Positions 1 to 11,073 of a stretch of DNA of 42,069 nt are shown one piece after another. Position numbers and translations under genes: made by a program. Source of the stretch: Trichomonas tenax (lineage: Eukaryota > Parabasalia > Trichomonadida > Trichomonadidae); the NCBI GenBank assembly GCA_023091735.1, contig JALKBU010000412.1, forward strand, positions 1-42,069, read 5' to 3'. How positions within the stretch are numbered: the stretch's first letter is position 1; every line of letters starts with the position of its first letter. The notes under the pieces are model-generated. The model did no database searches and had not been told where the DNA came from. It saw only the letters and a list, made by a program, of their open reading frames with translations.

Positions 1-1499
1 AGAGACTTAGAGCTATTTTAATTCAGCAATTTATTTTCAAAATATATACACATATTATATACGAAGCAAGAACATATGTTAACAAAAATATTTGGCGGGA
101 AAATTGTAAAAGTGACAGAAATATCATAGTCAGCATATACACAACAGAAGTCATCGCAATACGGAAAAGTAGTGCTCCTTGTGGCGTTGTGGCACCAGAT
201 GCTTTTAGTTGGTGATCACAATTTTAATTTACAAACAAGCTCATTCAGTACAAATCAGATCGAAGCAAGCTTGATTGTATGCTAGGAAATGTGTAGTGAT
301 AGATAGTTATTGTAACTGAATTTGTTGCAAGCTTGCTAGTCATTTGGATTAACCTAGATCAAGATGTTAGGAAATCTGAATCAATTTTAGTTGGCATATC
401 ACACCTGAATGAAGCCCAAATCGTGCCATTTATAATTTGCAATATTCTTTAATATATAATTTACATTTTATATAATTTGAGCTAAAATTAATAATTATTA
501 CCCATGATATGTTTTGTAAGAATGCGTATACAGAAATACGTTTTGTAAAAAATATAATATATTTGATAAAACTTATAGAGTAATTCATTATTATAACATA
601 CTAGCATGTTTGAAATTAGCATGGTAGTGGTAGTCATGTCTTCAATTCGAAATTATTTGGAGAATAATTTTTTTTAATATTATATCAGCGACAAGATACT
701 ATCATCGTATCATTTCAGGTTTTCCATACCAAGTACATACTGGGATTACAACATGCAACAATGAAATCTTAGTCGAATATGGAAATTCAAGTTCGAATTC
801 GATCATTATGCAATATATAAATCTAAGATAGGCTTAGATATGATGTAATAGTATCATTTTTGTGTATTCTTATATGTAACATGTAATGCATTGATAGGAT
901 AAAAAATATAAAAATCAATTTTCAACTGCTAAACATTAGCGCACGAACCAAATCAGTCATGGTATTAGGTACTGCCGCTGATGTGCATAGCAGAAAATGG
1001 TACCCCAAGAATGCGTATTCAGAGTGCCACATCTTCTTTTCAATTTGCGTGTTTTTGTCTCAAAAACAAAATATTTTCAATAAATTTTGGTAGTACAATG
1101 ATTAAAATGCTTCAAATAATGGAAATTTTATCTTGAAATCGAGAAATATTCGGGACTGAGACAAAATAGAACAACGTTCTTTTCCGACATGTAACTTATT
1201 TTTGACATGTAAAGCTAGGATGTCAAAATAAAGGAAAGTGACGTGTTTGCGGGAAAAAATGGAAAAGTGTCAATAGGTTGAAATGGATTGAACTCAATGT
1301 TGGAAGCCAAAGAAGACTTCATTATGAGTAGTTGTGGCCTCACAGTGAAGGATGACCTGGTGATCTAGCAGAGATGCATCCAGATGCCTATTCAACAGAA
1401 GCATGATTCGATGCATGGCGAGGTCTGCCTGAGACTTCCAAAGCCCTCGAGTGGCCAAGCCAGGCCATAGCAAGAAGGACTCAGCCTACAGAAGCACGT
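1..1499. other. AT-rich non-coding stretch
   Basis: I see no convincing gene here on either strand. It holds an E2F-like TTTGGCGGGAAA at 91-102, a 17-base direct repeat with one mismatch (518-534 and 1007-1023, AAGAATGCGTAT(A/T)CAGA), and a TGACATGTAAA motif at 1203-1213 that recurs elsewhere in the window. From about 1290 to 1500 base composition becomes clearly richer in G+C than its surroundings; this part leads into the decayed coding fragment that follows. Confidence 0.5.
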
Positions 1500-1850
1500 T
1501 ATATCAACAATTTAACTATATCAACGTAATCAATAATAGTATCAACTCAAATCTAAATGGAATTTTTGATACTTTCAATTCAATCATTACAGATTCATGA
1601 ATTGTCAATAATAATGTGCCTCAAATATTTTATGTGAACGATGGCAAATCTCTATATTTAGTAAACTGTACATATGTACATATGATCAAGGTGTTGATGG
1701 TATCATACTAATCAGAACTGTAAAATATAATATTGATAATATCGGAGAAGGAAATTTCAACTTAAAATTGGAATTTTTAGTCTTAGGAGAATGTGAAGCT
1801 GAAATTCAGAAAACACCACAGAAATACAATAAACTTCACGTTGCAGTCCA
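1500..1850 (+). pseudogene. decayed coding fragment, unrecognised
   Basis: A reading frame can be followed from about 1490 (residues like LYQQFNYINVINNSIN) through a TGA near 1599 to about 1670 (QIFYVNDGKSLYLVNCTYV). After a frameshift it continues to about 1850 (ILIRTVKYNIDNIGEGNFNL). The composition of the peptide, rich in Asn, Ile and Asp with even hydrophobic spacing, reads as former protein rather than random sequence. I cannot name the family. Its upstream part, in the G+C-richer stretch from 1290, may belong to the same gene but carries further stops. Confidence 0.35.
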
Positions 1851-2479
1851 ATGTTCGTGCCAAGGCTTTCCATCCATTCCTTCCTCATCCCTGATCCTTA
1901 GTCTCGTCAATCCTCTTTCCACAATTTCAAAACTTTGGTAACTGTATTTATAAAAACCTCTATTTCTATTTAATGCAGCAAAGCAAATAAGCATTCCTAG
2001 ATTTCTTGATTTTGAAAACCTGATCAATGCAATTAAGATCACATTCCAGAGAATTTTTCAATTGATTAGACATAAACGTATTGAGATCTTTTCATATATT
2101 CTATATCTAAGTTACTGGACATTACTTTATATATAATTTGAGATGTTGTTGGTATCTTCCACTAAATTTTGATGTCTAAGTAATTGCTAGCTCATTTGTT
2201 GATATTTCGGGATATTTTTTTAGCTTAAATATTGGAATATTTAAATAGATTCAAAAAATAATGGAATAAGTAGATAGACTTCATCTGCTATATTGATATC
2301 TGAGTTGTTGCTAATTCATTTGTTGATAATTTGGTATTATTCTCAAAATATCACAATAAATAGATAGAAAATCTCTAAGATAATATAAATCCAAGACATT
2401 GGCTGCTGTTTATGTTGTATTTTTTTAAAAAATTTTGCAAAAGGAAAAAAAAAACAAAAAAAAGTTAAGTGATTTAAAA
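1851..2479. other. Spacer upstream of the Tra1-like gene
   Basis: No gene is supported. A short minus-strand open frame (1836-2042) has no family resemblance. The last 60 bases before the Tra1 ATG are poly-T/poly-A rich (TTTTTTTAAAAAATTTTGCAAAAGG, in two blocks) and lack a clear TCA(T/C)T(A/T) initiator. Confidence 0.45.
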
Positions 2480-5400
2480 ATGACCGAGCCACGGGCGCTA
2501 GTTTCGAATGAAGAGACAATAAGCTCTCTCATAGAAATTCTAGCTTCTAGTGGTTCCAAGGACACATCCGTTTTCTACCAAATCCGTGATTTTTTCTTCG
2601 AATTATCGCAACAAGATTTCGACAGACTTTCGCGCGAGATGTGCCTGGCGGTGGTCCGCTGCTTGTCGGAAAGCGTGATAAGAGTGAGAGATTCGTCACA
2701 AACAGATTACTTGAGCCTGGCGAAATATTTGCAGGCTGGCCTGTCTCTTCTCTTATATTTGGGCTATAAGCTGCAATACTCGATTCACGATATCGTTCAT
2801 ATCGACATTTTGCTTAACAAAGCTTCAGAATTCGACGAATTAAGTTTAAATTCTCTCGTAAAAATCGTTATTTACTCATGGCAGTACAAGGATCACGATC
2901 AGGCGTCGTATGAGTTCCTTTTCTCGCGAATCACGAACTTTTATCCAATAGTTACAAATAAACTACAAAAATTGTCTAACACGATTTCGAAAATAAGACC
3001 AGCGCCATATTCTACGATTTTCAGTCTCATACAGTGTTTTATGATGTGTGGGAAAATAAACGAAAGAACAAAGCAAGAATTCATTAAAACATTGAAAGTT
3101 TTCCATGAAATCGTCGCGAAACCAATATCATTGGATTCTTCAGCTTGCTGCAATATCTCACAGTACTCTATTTTAATGAAAATGTGTTTCACTATATTTA
3201 ATACTCAAATCCCAGATATAGACAATTCATCGATCATAAATAAGATGCTAGACTTGTTCGACCAAATACCACCGTGCTTGTCTTCCCTCGTTGAAGACTT
3301 TTTTCAATCTTCAAATCAAATTCTTCGAAATGAAATAGAAAAACAAGACAATATTCCAAGATTAATCGCATCAACTTACAGTTTTAAGAATATAACACCG
3401 GATTCTTTACCTGCATACGTTAATTTCGCTCATTATTTAGCAGATGCATTAATAAAACAACAAAAGACAAAGCCAATATTCATCACTCAGTTCTGCAAAT
3501 TCACTTCCTCCGTGATTCAATACCAACAAATGCCATTTCGGAGCAGGAACGCGAGCTTTTACCAATTATTACCTTTAGTTAAAATACCATCAGAAGGAAC
3601 ACTCAGATCTTCTTTAGTCGAAATTTTCTTCTATTCGCTGCACTTAGAACTCATGGAATGCGAAAATGCATTTAATGTTGCCACAAATTTAGTTGTTAAC
3701 GGATCAGGAAAAGAATCTTATAACATGCTTCACCAATCAATAGAGAGTATCAATACAATCGTGAAGTGCTTCGATAGCTTTTTGCACATAACACAAACTA
3801 AAAATCTTCAAACACAAAAACCTGTCACAGCGTTTCTTGATGCAAACATTAACTCGTTTACAGCAGAGCTTATATCGAAAATATACGTCCGATTATGCTT
3901 AATCATACTTAAAAACAGAAAATCTTTGCAAATCTTCGATGCAACGAAAACTTTTAGACCAAACGCAAATATCGATCAAAACATAGAAGCAATTGTCGAA
4001 AATCAAAAGAACGTTAAGTATTGGATCCTTTTATGCAATTTCCATCAAGATATTTCAAATGCTTTAGTTAACACATTACAAAGCTCAACAGCTGTTATAC
4101 AAGAAACAATTTGGCCAAATCTCATCGAATTATTCTTCGCTTTCGATCCAAAAATTACTTTTGACTCTTGTTTGTCGAGAGCTTTATATGGAAACATTGT
4201 TTCCTTCTCAGTCTTCGTCAAAGCGCTTGCAAACTACGTCGTTGATCATTGGGGAGAATCTCACAATTTACAAGTTATAATAAGTTCAGTGAAATTTTTA
4301 TTCGAAAAAATATTCGTTAAGAAGCCAAATTCAACAGCAGAAGCTCCTTTGACACCAAGGGACCAAGTTTACAATGAATCTATAGTACAATCAGTCACAA
4401 AAATTTGCTCTAGAGTAAGAGATTTGATTTCTATAGAAAGATATGCAGCAGACGCATTTTCATTATTGATAACTTCAAGCAAATATTACGATATTGGTGA
4501 TATTAATGAAATTTTCGATCAAATTGCAATAACTCTGCGTTCTTCAATTTTAATCTGCGAATATTTAACAATGGTATCGAACAAAGTTGCTGTAAAGCAA
4601 ACTCCAACAATAATCAATACGCTGATCAAAACAATTTGCTTCTGCAAGTCCGAGTCTCTTAAATTATTATATAAGCTCTTCAAACAAGACAAGAAGGTGT
4701 TTTTGCGCCAAGAAATAATGATACAGGAACTATCAGATTACATTTTTGCTAACTTAGACAAAACAACAGGCGGCCAAAAGAATTTATTGCTTAAATTCTT
4801 GCATCACATGCCACAGAAGTATCAAATTGAACGCTTCTCGGCAAGGTGGTATGTAAACAATCAGAAAACACTTACATTCACACGCGAACATGATAAATAC
4901 AGTGTTCCACTTAAATCATACTTCGATTCACTTTGGAGAGGTTTATCTCGTAAAGGAAACGACGAAAATATATGGATAGCGTTCAGGTCGATCATAAACT
5001 TGATGTTTAATGTCCCAGAATGGACTTCAGATTACAAAATTTATATTTTGACTTCAATCTCTGATGCGTTTTTCAACATAAATTATTGCGAACAAGTCGA
5101 TGAAACATTTTCTTCGATAATTTCACATGAAAATGAATCAAGAATTCCTTCGATTTCTGCCATTGCAGCCATTACTTACATTGCCAATTATCCGAAGCCA
5201 AATTCAAGATTAATTTCACAAATGTTATTGAGAATCAACGAAAAATCATCACTCAAACAATTCGTTGAAGAATTATCTTTCTTCACACTTTCAAAGCGTC
5301 TTCCTTCTCCATACGTAATCCAAGATATCTGCGAAATAATTATTAACAACGTCAGCAAGGAATTAATCGATCCAATATCATTCGCTCTCCTTGTTTCACA

Positions 5401-8400
5401 TATGATTACAGCAACAACATCACAGACATGGAAAGAATCGCAGAAAGTTGATGGATTAATGAACTTCATTGAACTCGATTTATTACCAAAGCGTTCACAG
5501 AAAATCATTCATTACGTTCGTCAGTTGATGAGAGATACAGCTGCAGATGTTTTCCCATTATTAATAGAATCAAAGATGTCAACTTGCTTCTTAACGAATC
5601 TTGTGATGTGCGAAATGCTCAGCGAATGTCAATGCTCACAAGAAGTCATCGATTTCATTGATAATTTGTTGGATGAGTTCTCTCACGATGAGTTGAGATT
5701 GTTTAGAACAGTGGGAACATTGTTGCGTGCATTTCCAGCCGCTTACAATGATTTGTCTCCAAGATTGACTTCTGTTGTCACATCGAGAATGGAAGGAATC
5801 GAAGAGAAAGATAAGAAGTTTCAAACAACATTTTTAGTTATTGTTGTTCCTGTTCTCGAACACAGCAATGGAAATATAACGAGTTACTTCAACATTCTCA
5901 AGATCGCTTTATCACATTTAGAAAGACCACCGAGCTACATCAAGTGCCAGGCTCAGCTGATTATCAGAGCAATGTGGACTCATGGAGACAGCAAAGTTAA
6001 GAGTGAGATCTATAATTTCGCGACAACATACATGAAAGACAGAGGATTTCAGAATGCTGTTATCAAAGAGTTCCAAAACCTTTCATGGAGTGCAATTTCG
6101 TCATCTTTATTCTCATATGTGTTTTATGATGCGAGATTGTTCATCGAAAACATGCTGAAATATCTCGAGCTGCTTCCTGATGCTGTTAAATTCAATCAGG
6201 ATCTTCCAACAAATGATTTGCTTAAGAATATTGTTGCACTTTACGAACTCGCTTCAACAGGAATCATTGCAAAGAAGAGCTGCGACACTCGTCAATTTAG
6301 AAGACTCGGAAAAGCTTTATTAAAGGCTCTCGCAGCAATTCCTATTCTTCAGTTCCCAACAATACTCAATTCGATGGCTGTTTACATGTCCGCAAATCCT
6401 GTTGGCATCAAAGATTTGTTTAACGATGCTATGAAGGTTGATGGACTTTTGGAGATTGTTGCTAAAATCGTTGATCATCCAGCAATCGCCGAACTTTCGA
6501 ATACATTCGTTACTGAAAATCACGAGCAAATCTTGGAAATCCTCAAAGAGCAAGAAAAGCACGACAGACGTCAAGAGTTCCTTATTGCATGGCTCATCAA
6601 AGTTCCTGGAATAGAGAACAAACCAGATCTCGTTGAGCATTTCTTTGATATGCATAAATACATGTGTTCGATGTTATCAACGAAAGTTGAAGCGTTTGAT
6701 GGTCCATTCCTTCTCACTCTCAGTGAATTTCTTGCCAAACACTTCACACACAGATATTTCGGATTGTTCTATGTATTCACTTATTTCGAACCGATTCTTT
6801 CTTCAACATATCTTCATGCTTTGGAGAATGTTGTCGATTTCAACAATTTTGAACCTGATTTCTTGAAATATCTTCACAGGACTGAAGACTCAATTGTTGA
6901 TCTTGCTTATTACGAACTCATTTGCACAACAGTGTTAAACAAGAGGAAAGATTTAGTTCAGGCTGTTATCGAGTATTCTGTCGAAAATCTTCCACTCAAG
7001 ATCACTTTATCGATATATAACTCAATGATAAAGAACAAACATGAAATAGATTTCGAGCAGTTCGACTTTCTTCAGATCTACGATTTGTGCAAGACAGACA
7101 ACGAAAGAATCGAAACATTGCTGTTGTGGGCTTCATCAAAGACAACAGAGAACTTCATAATAATGTTCAGACACTTAATGGACTTCTTACACATCCATTC
7201 AGACTCAAGAGTGAAGAGTGCTTTGGCAGTAATCGTTATTCCACAGAATGCAAACGTTAATGCTGTTTCAAGCATTCTTCTTGATGTATTCATTAAGTTC
7301 TTGAGATGCCATTCGATTCAATCGAATCTCGTTTCTCTTGTCGCTCGTAATGTTTCTTTCTTCGAGCGTCCAACACTCACATTTTTGCAGCCAATACAAG
7401 AAAAATTGAAAGTCATCGAATCAAACATCGCAACACATGAAAACTCGAACAGAAAGCACACACTTCTTACATTCGCTGGAACGATGTTGGACATTGTTTC
7501 GATATTAAACAGCGAAGGACTCACAGAGAAATTATTTAACGCTATTGGAAACCATGTTACAAATGTCGCAACCGTTCTTTTAAGAATCATAACAGAGTCT
7601 CCAGAAGTCACATTTAAGTATAGAAACGAGTTCACAGACTTGATCAATTGCATCGGAAGGATTACAGTAATATTCCCAACATCAAGCATCGCAATCAAAG
7701 TTTTCGAGCAATTCATTGCATTCAACACAAAGACGAAAGAACAGAAGCAATCAAAGACTATTTCCATCACTTATGAAATCCTTTATGCTGGAATGAAAGA
7801 TATCATTGATGGAGTTGTACAAAATACAGAATTCACTCAACTTGAAGGCGCCATTGATGTTTTCGTTGACTCAATCAGACAGAAGGATTCAATTATTTGG
7901 CCACACGCTTTGCAATGCTTGAACAGAGTTCTCAGGAGCTACAGATGGCGTGATAAAGCAATCGAGAAACTCAAACCATTATTCGCAACAGAAGTTTTCG
8001 GTTACGTTTTCCCTCTCTTCTGGGCTTATTGCAGACCGCATCTCAACAAAGTTCTTTCATCTGTCGAAACAGGATTAACAACAATCAGATCAATGCTTAA
8101 CGAGACATCAAAGAACGGATCATTGACACATTCCATTATGTATTTGATGCTCAATCTCAACAACAATAACGTTAACCAATACATGTATTCATTGCTTTCT
8201 AATGCCTCTGATCCGAAAGACAACGAATTATCAGGATACATAATGGATGTCATCACATCGGACTTCTTCAAAGATGCTTATTTCAGACCAAGATTTATCG
8301 ATTTATTGAAGAACACTGCTTTGGCTTCTGCTTACTTCAATAGAGGTCAACCTGCCGATGAAATTGTCGAACAAATGCCTTTGGAAGCATTGATTACACT

Positions 8401-10561
8401 TGCTAATCACAAGAATGTTACTGTATCGTGTATCAACAGACTGAAGAAGTTCAATTTTGCGGAAGTTCTTCTTACTTCCGCCAAAATGGGAATCCATGGA
8501 CCTGCAGCAAGTTTGCTTATTTCTTCACTCGTTGGCATCGATGTTTCATCTGTTTGCACATATTTAATCAACATTGATCTTCCAAGACGCGCTTTGGCCC
8601 TTTATAGTTCAACAGCCGAAGCATTTTCAGTCATAAGAATCGGAAATAGTGGACTTCTTTCAGAGAACGCAGAAAGAGAGTTGAGTCTGTTATCATCATT
8701 CCCAGATATGGAAGATTCAACACAAGAAAGGTTCCATGACGCGAAAGTTCTTTACAGACTTGGAGAAACAAATGCAGCGATGAAATACATCGATGAATCA
8801 ATCAATGATTACACAGGCAGGTCAATGGTATCCGATTTAAAGATTGGTGATAGACATCTTTTGATGCTCATTCGCCAGGATTCACAGATCGAGTCGAAAC
8901 TCGCTGAAATTTTCAACCATTGCGACTGCTTGAGAGATTCAGCGACAAGACAAGGACTCTGCGAATACATGATTGCACACGAAGTCAAAAGGGTCGCTTC
9001 TGCACTTAAGAAACACGCGGATGGCTTCGTTGCTTTCAAATATCAACTCCCACCTCAGTGCTCAGTCGCAATCCATAAATATTACAAAGAATTGAGAGAT
9101 TTGACATGCTCGAAATTCACAGTCAACAACGCAGCAGCAATTGATGCAACACACATGTCATTGATGGCAAAAGCTGAGCGCATTCACGGAGATAAGGAAA
9201 TTGGACTTCCTCAGCTCTCCGTTCTCGTTGAACACACTCGCAACCAGAAATCATTGACATCTGTTTTCCTTATGTCTAAATACGCGAAACTTTCTCCAGA
9301 AACAGTTGATAAAGCCGCAGCTGCTTTGTTGATGAAGAAACCAGAATCATTGCTTCCATTCACATTATTCGCAGATAGTTCCAATGAAGCCATGCAGCTA
9401 ACGAAGAAAGTTATCTCTGCTGGAAAAATACCATTTGGTGTTTCTCAGTTTATGGCCGAGAAAATCTGCGAAAAGGAGAATCTCAAACTTTTACAGCCAT
9501 TTGTTAATCAAGCATTCTCTATCATTTTCACAATTATTAGCGGTGACCAAAAGAAGGATCAATTCCTATCAAGCGTCTTCAAAGCTTGCGAATCTGCTGC
9601 TGCGCAAACCCAAAAAGAAGTCTTAAACTTTGCAAAGAACCAAATCACAAAATTGCAAAACAACGAAACATGTGATGCATTCGATGAAGATGGAAGAGAA
9701 GTAAAGCATCAGCAGCTCTTCACGCATCAACTTGATAGTTGCCATCTTCCTCTTATGCAGACACAGGAAACTTGTTATTCGATCTCTGCATTCATTGAGA
9801 ATGATGACGATTCAGACATCAAAGTTCGCGTAACAACAAACAGCGGAAACTTCGTCTTCTACAGAATCTCTCCTTATTCAAGAATGTCATCGCGTGTTTC
9901 TCTTCTTTCTCGAATCATATCAAATGTCTTTATGAAGATGCCAGGAACATGGAGCCGTGGAATGTCTCTTGTTTCTGTTGACTCTGTGGATCTCAAGAAT
10001 GGTTTCCATCTTTCTCAAACAAACGCTGATCCTATTTTCAAACTTGCTGACCTCAAAGACATTGTTAACGACAAATCATCACTAATCACAAAGTTGCATT
10101 CATGTCTCACAACAGAAGATTTCATGTTCTGGTTCAACACAGCCGGCACAAGATATGCTGGTCTCTTCATTGCTCAGGCATTGATTGGAGGTGGTGTTCC
10201 TTCTCCACTTTCGATCTTCGTCGATGAGCAGAACGCTTCGTTCTTCATTGCTGACAGAGATCCTTCTAAAGATGTCCTTCCGAGACTCGTTGGAAGAATT
10301 TCTCGATATTTCGATGATATCATTCTCAAAGGTCCTTTTAGGAACTCTTTGCTCGCTGCTGCTGATGCTGTCAGTAGAAATCTCACTAAGGTCAAATTGT
10401 ACATCGAATCAATCTTCAACGAAGCTGTCGCAGAAAGTTCTATAATCAAACAACTCTCACCACTCGAGAGAAATTCTCCGTCTGACGCTTTATCGGACGC
10501 TGACAAAGTTATTTACGATGCTATCAACATCCGTGAAAAATATGTTATTCCTTGGATATAA
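2480..10561 (+). CDS. Tra1/TRRAP-like pseudokinase (PIKK family)
   Basis: 2693-residue intronless protein. Tra1/TRRAP is the giant HEAT-repeat scaffold of SAGA and NuA4/TIP60 complexes that is contacted by transcription activators; it acts in the nucleus. Seen here: about 2300 residues of helical, HEAT/FAT-like sequence, then a PI3K-like fold at about 2401-2650 (KVRVTTNSGNFVFYRISPYS, then PGTWSRGMSLVSVDSV) and an FATC-type C-terminus ending EKYVIPWI, like the terminal PW-aromatic of Tra1. The kinase catalytic loop (HRD/DxxxxN) and DFG motifs are not visible, which points to Tra1/TRRAP rather than TOR, ATM, ATR or DNA-PK. It is about 1000 residues shorter than yeast or human homologues. The open frame runs back to a TTG at 2435, but the first ATG is at 2480 and I use it. 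Family assignment is inference from the C-terminal third. Confidence 0.75.
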   Translation: MTEPRALVSNEETISSLIEILASSGSKDTSVFYQIRDFFFELSQQDFDRLSREMCLAVVRCLSESVIRVRDSSQTDYLSLAKYLQAGLSLLLYLGYKLQYSIHDIVHIDILLNKASEFDELSLNSLVKIVIYSWQYKDHDQASYEFLFSRITNFYPIVTNKLQKLSNTISKIRPAPYSTIFSLIQCFMMCGKINERTKQEFIKTLKVFHEIVAKPISLDSSACCNISQYSILMKMCFTIFNTQIPDIDNSSIINKMLDLFDQIPPCLSSLVEDFFQSSNQILRNEIEKQDNIPRLIASTYSFKNITPDSLPAYVNFAHYLADALIKQQKTKPIFITQFCKFTSSVIQYQQMPFRSRNASFYQLLPLVKIPSEGTLRSSLVEIFFYSLHLELMECENAFNVATNLVVNGSGKESYNMLHQSIESINTIVKCFDSFLHITQTKNLQTQKPVTAFLDANINSFTAELISKIYVRLCLIILKNRKSLQIFDATKTFRPNANIDQNIEAIVENQKNVKYWILLCNFHQDISNALVNTLQSSTAVIQETIWPNLIELFFAFDPKITFDSCLSRALYGNIVSFSVFVKALANYVVDHWGESHNLQVIISSVKFLFEKIFVKKPNSTAEAPLTPRDQVYNESIVQSVTKICSRVRDLISIERYAADAFSLLITSSKYYDIGDINEIFDQIAITLRSSILICEYLTMVSNKVAVKQTPTIINTLIKTICFCKSESLKLLYKLFKQDKKVFLRQEIMIQELSDYIFANLDKTTGGQKNLLLKFLHHMPQKYQIERFSARWYVNNQKTLTFTREHDKYSVPLKSYFDSLWRGLSRKGNDENIWIAFRSIINLMFNVPEWTSDYKIYILTSISDAFFNINYCEQVDETFSSIISHENESRIPSISAIAAITYIANYPKPNSRLISQMLLRINEKSSLKQFVEELSFFTLSKRLPSPYVIQDICEIIINNVSKELIDPISFALLVSHMITATTSQTWKESQKVDGLMNFIELDLLPKRSQKIIHYVRQLMRDTAADVFPLLIESKMSTCFLTNLVMCEMLSECQCSQEVIDFIDNLLDEFSHDELRLFRTVGTLLRAFPAAYNDLSPRLTSVVTSRMEGIEEKDKKFQTTFLVIVVPVLEHSNGNITSYFNILKIALSHLERPPSYIKCQAQLIIRAMWTHGDSKVKSEIYNFATTYMKDRGFQNAVIKEFQNLSWSAISSSLFSYVFYDARLFIENMLKYLELLPDAVKFNQDLPTNDLLKNIVALYELASTGIIAKKSCDTRQFRRLGKALLKALAAIPILQFPTILNSMAVYMSANPVGIKDLFNDAMKVDGLLEIVAKIVDHPAIAELSNTFVTENHEQILEILKEQEKHDRRQEFLIAWLIKVPGIENKPDLVEHFFDMHKYMCSMLSTKVEAFDGPFLLTLSEFLAKHFTHRYFGLFYVFTYFEPILSSTYLHALENVVDFNNFEPDFLKYLHRTEDSIVDLAYYELICTTVLNKRKDLVQAVIEYSVENLPLKITLSIYNSMIKNKHEIDFEQFDFLQIYDLCKTDNERIETLLLWASSKTTENFIIMFRHLMDFLHIHSDSRVKSALAVIVIPQNANVNAVSSILLDVFIKFLRCHSIQSNLVSLVARNVSFFERPTLTFLQPIQEKLKVIESNIATHENSNRKHTLLTFAGTMLDIVSILNSEGLTEKLFNAIGNHVTNVATVLLRIITESPEVTFKYRNEFTDLINCIGRITVIFPTSSIAIKVFEQFIAFNTKTKEQKQSKTISITYEILYAGMKDIIDGVVQNTEFTQLEGAIDVFVDSIRQKDSIIWPHALQCLNRVLRSYRWRDKAIEKLKPLFATEVFGYVFPLFWAYCRPHLNKVLSSVETGLTTIRSMLNETSKNGSLTHSIMYLMLNLNNNNVNQYMYSLLSNASDPKDNELSGYIMDVITSDFFKDAYFRPRFIDLLKNTALASAYFNRGQPADEIVEQMPLEALITLANHKNVTVSCINRLKKFNFAEVLLTSAKMGIHGPAASLLISSLVGIDVSSVCTYLINIDLPRRALALYSSTAEAFSVIRIGNSGLLSENAERELSLLSSFPDMEDSTQERFHDAKVLYRLGETNAAMKYIDESINDYTGRSMVSDLKIGDRHLLMLIRQDSQIESKLAEIFNHCDCLRDSATRQGLCEYMIAHEVKRVASALKKHADGFVAFKYQLPPQCSVAIHKYYKELRDLTCSKFTVNNAAAIDATHMSLMAKAERIHGDKEIGLPQLSVLVEHTRNQKSLTSVFLMSKYAKLSPETVDKAAAALLMKKPESLLPFTLFADSSNEAMQLTKKVISAGKIPFGVSQFMAEKICEKENLKLLQPFVNQAFSIIFTIISGDQKKDQFLSSVFKACESAAAQTQKEVLNFAKNQITKLQNNETCDAFDEDGREVKHQQLFTHQLDSCHLPLMQTQETCYSISAFIENDDDSDIKVRVTTNSGNFVFYRISPYSRMSSRVSLLSRIISNVFMKMPGTWSRGMSLVSVDSVDLKNGFHLSQTNADPIFKLADLKDIVNDKSSLITKLHSCLTTEDFMFWFNTAGTRYAGLFIAQALIGGGVPSPLSIFVDEQNASFFIADRDPSKDVLPRLVGRISRYFDDIILKGPFRNSLLAAADAVSRNLTKVKLYIESIFNEAVAESSIIKQLSPLERNSPSDALSDADKVIYDAINIREKYVIPWI

Positions 10562-10646
10562 TGTTTATTTTTTATCTTATATATATACTATATTATTATA
10601 AAACTGTCGATTTTATTTAGAGTAATAGAAAAATAACTTGATTTTT

Positions 10647-10664
10647 TTAAGGGTGTGCCCTTAA
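10647..10664. repeat. Perfect short inverted repeat downstream of Tra1
   Basis: TTAAGGG, a TGTG loop, then CCCTTAA: a seven-base perfect stem 85 bases after the Tra1 stop, preceded by a T run. It resembles the outer end (TAGGGTGT) of the inverted-repeat element at 27137-28394, so it may be a footprint of such an element. A role in transcript ending is only a possibility. Confidence 0.4.
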
Positions 10665-10678
10665 TCAAATGAATCAGA

Positions 10679-11073
10679 TTAGAAATTTGAATCATACAAT
10701 TCCATTGTTCTATAAAATTGTTCTGGATCTGGACACCAAATGTTTCTATCATAATATCCAAAGTCTTCAACTGTTATATCTTTCTTCATTACCCTTCCTA
10801 TGTTATTCTTATCACAAGTAATCATTTCATGAGTGTGGTCTGAAAATGTTGTATAAAGCTTGAATGAAAATGAAGAATATCCATTGCATTTGTAATCCCC
10901 ACATCTCTATGTTGTACCCAACTTCCAATCACTTGGTAGCATTGCTGTTCCTGAAGCATGGCTTGCAAACATAATCTGGAGAGACAATTGGCATGAAATC
11001 GAATGTTTGTTCAGTTCCGATCCTTTCCCAGTCTAATGGATTATAAAAATTTAGAGATGAAGAAATTTCAGGA
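10679..11073 (-). pseudogene. 3' fragment of a GP63/leishmanolysin-like (M8) metallopeptidase
   Basis: Read on the minus strand from about 11073, one frame gives NFYNPLDWERIGTEQTF then FDFMPIVSPDYVCKPCF. It shifts frame near 10935, meets a TAG at 10907-10909 and continues as CGDYKCNGYSSFSFKLY to a final MELYDSNF and TAA. The Cys-rich layout (VCKPCF, RCGDYKCNGY, MITCDKN, IWCPDP) resembles the C-terminal Cys-rich part of trichomonad GP63-like surface peptidases (membrane or secreted zinc peptidases). The catalytic HExxH domain is absent, so only the tail remains. Its 5' side ends where the plus-strand SMC6 fragment begins, suggesting a rearrangement joint. The family call is moderate only. Confidence 0.45.

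Noticed and set aside
2435..2479. Upstream extension of the Tra1 frame to a TTG codon
   Set aside because: The extra 15 codons start with TTG and are Lys/Asn homopolymer-like; the first ATG at 2480 is the credible eukaryotic start. The same reasoning moved the thioredoxin-like start to 17229 and the CHD start to 38498.
2941..10506. Numerous open frames on the opposite strand and in other frames of Tra1
   Set aside because: They lie wholly inside a gene with convincing family signatures and show no coding signal of their own.
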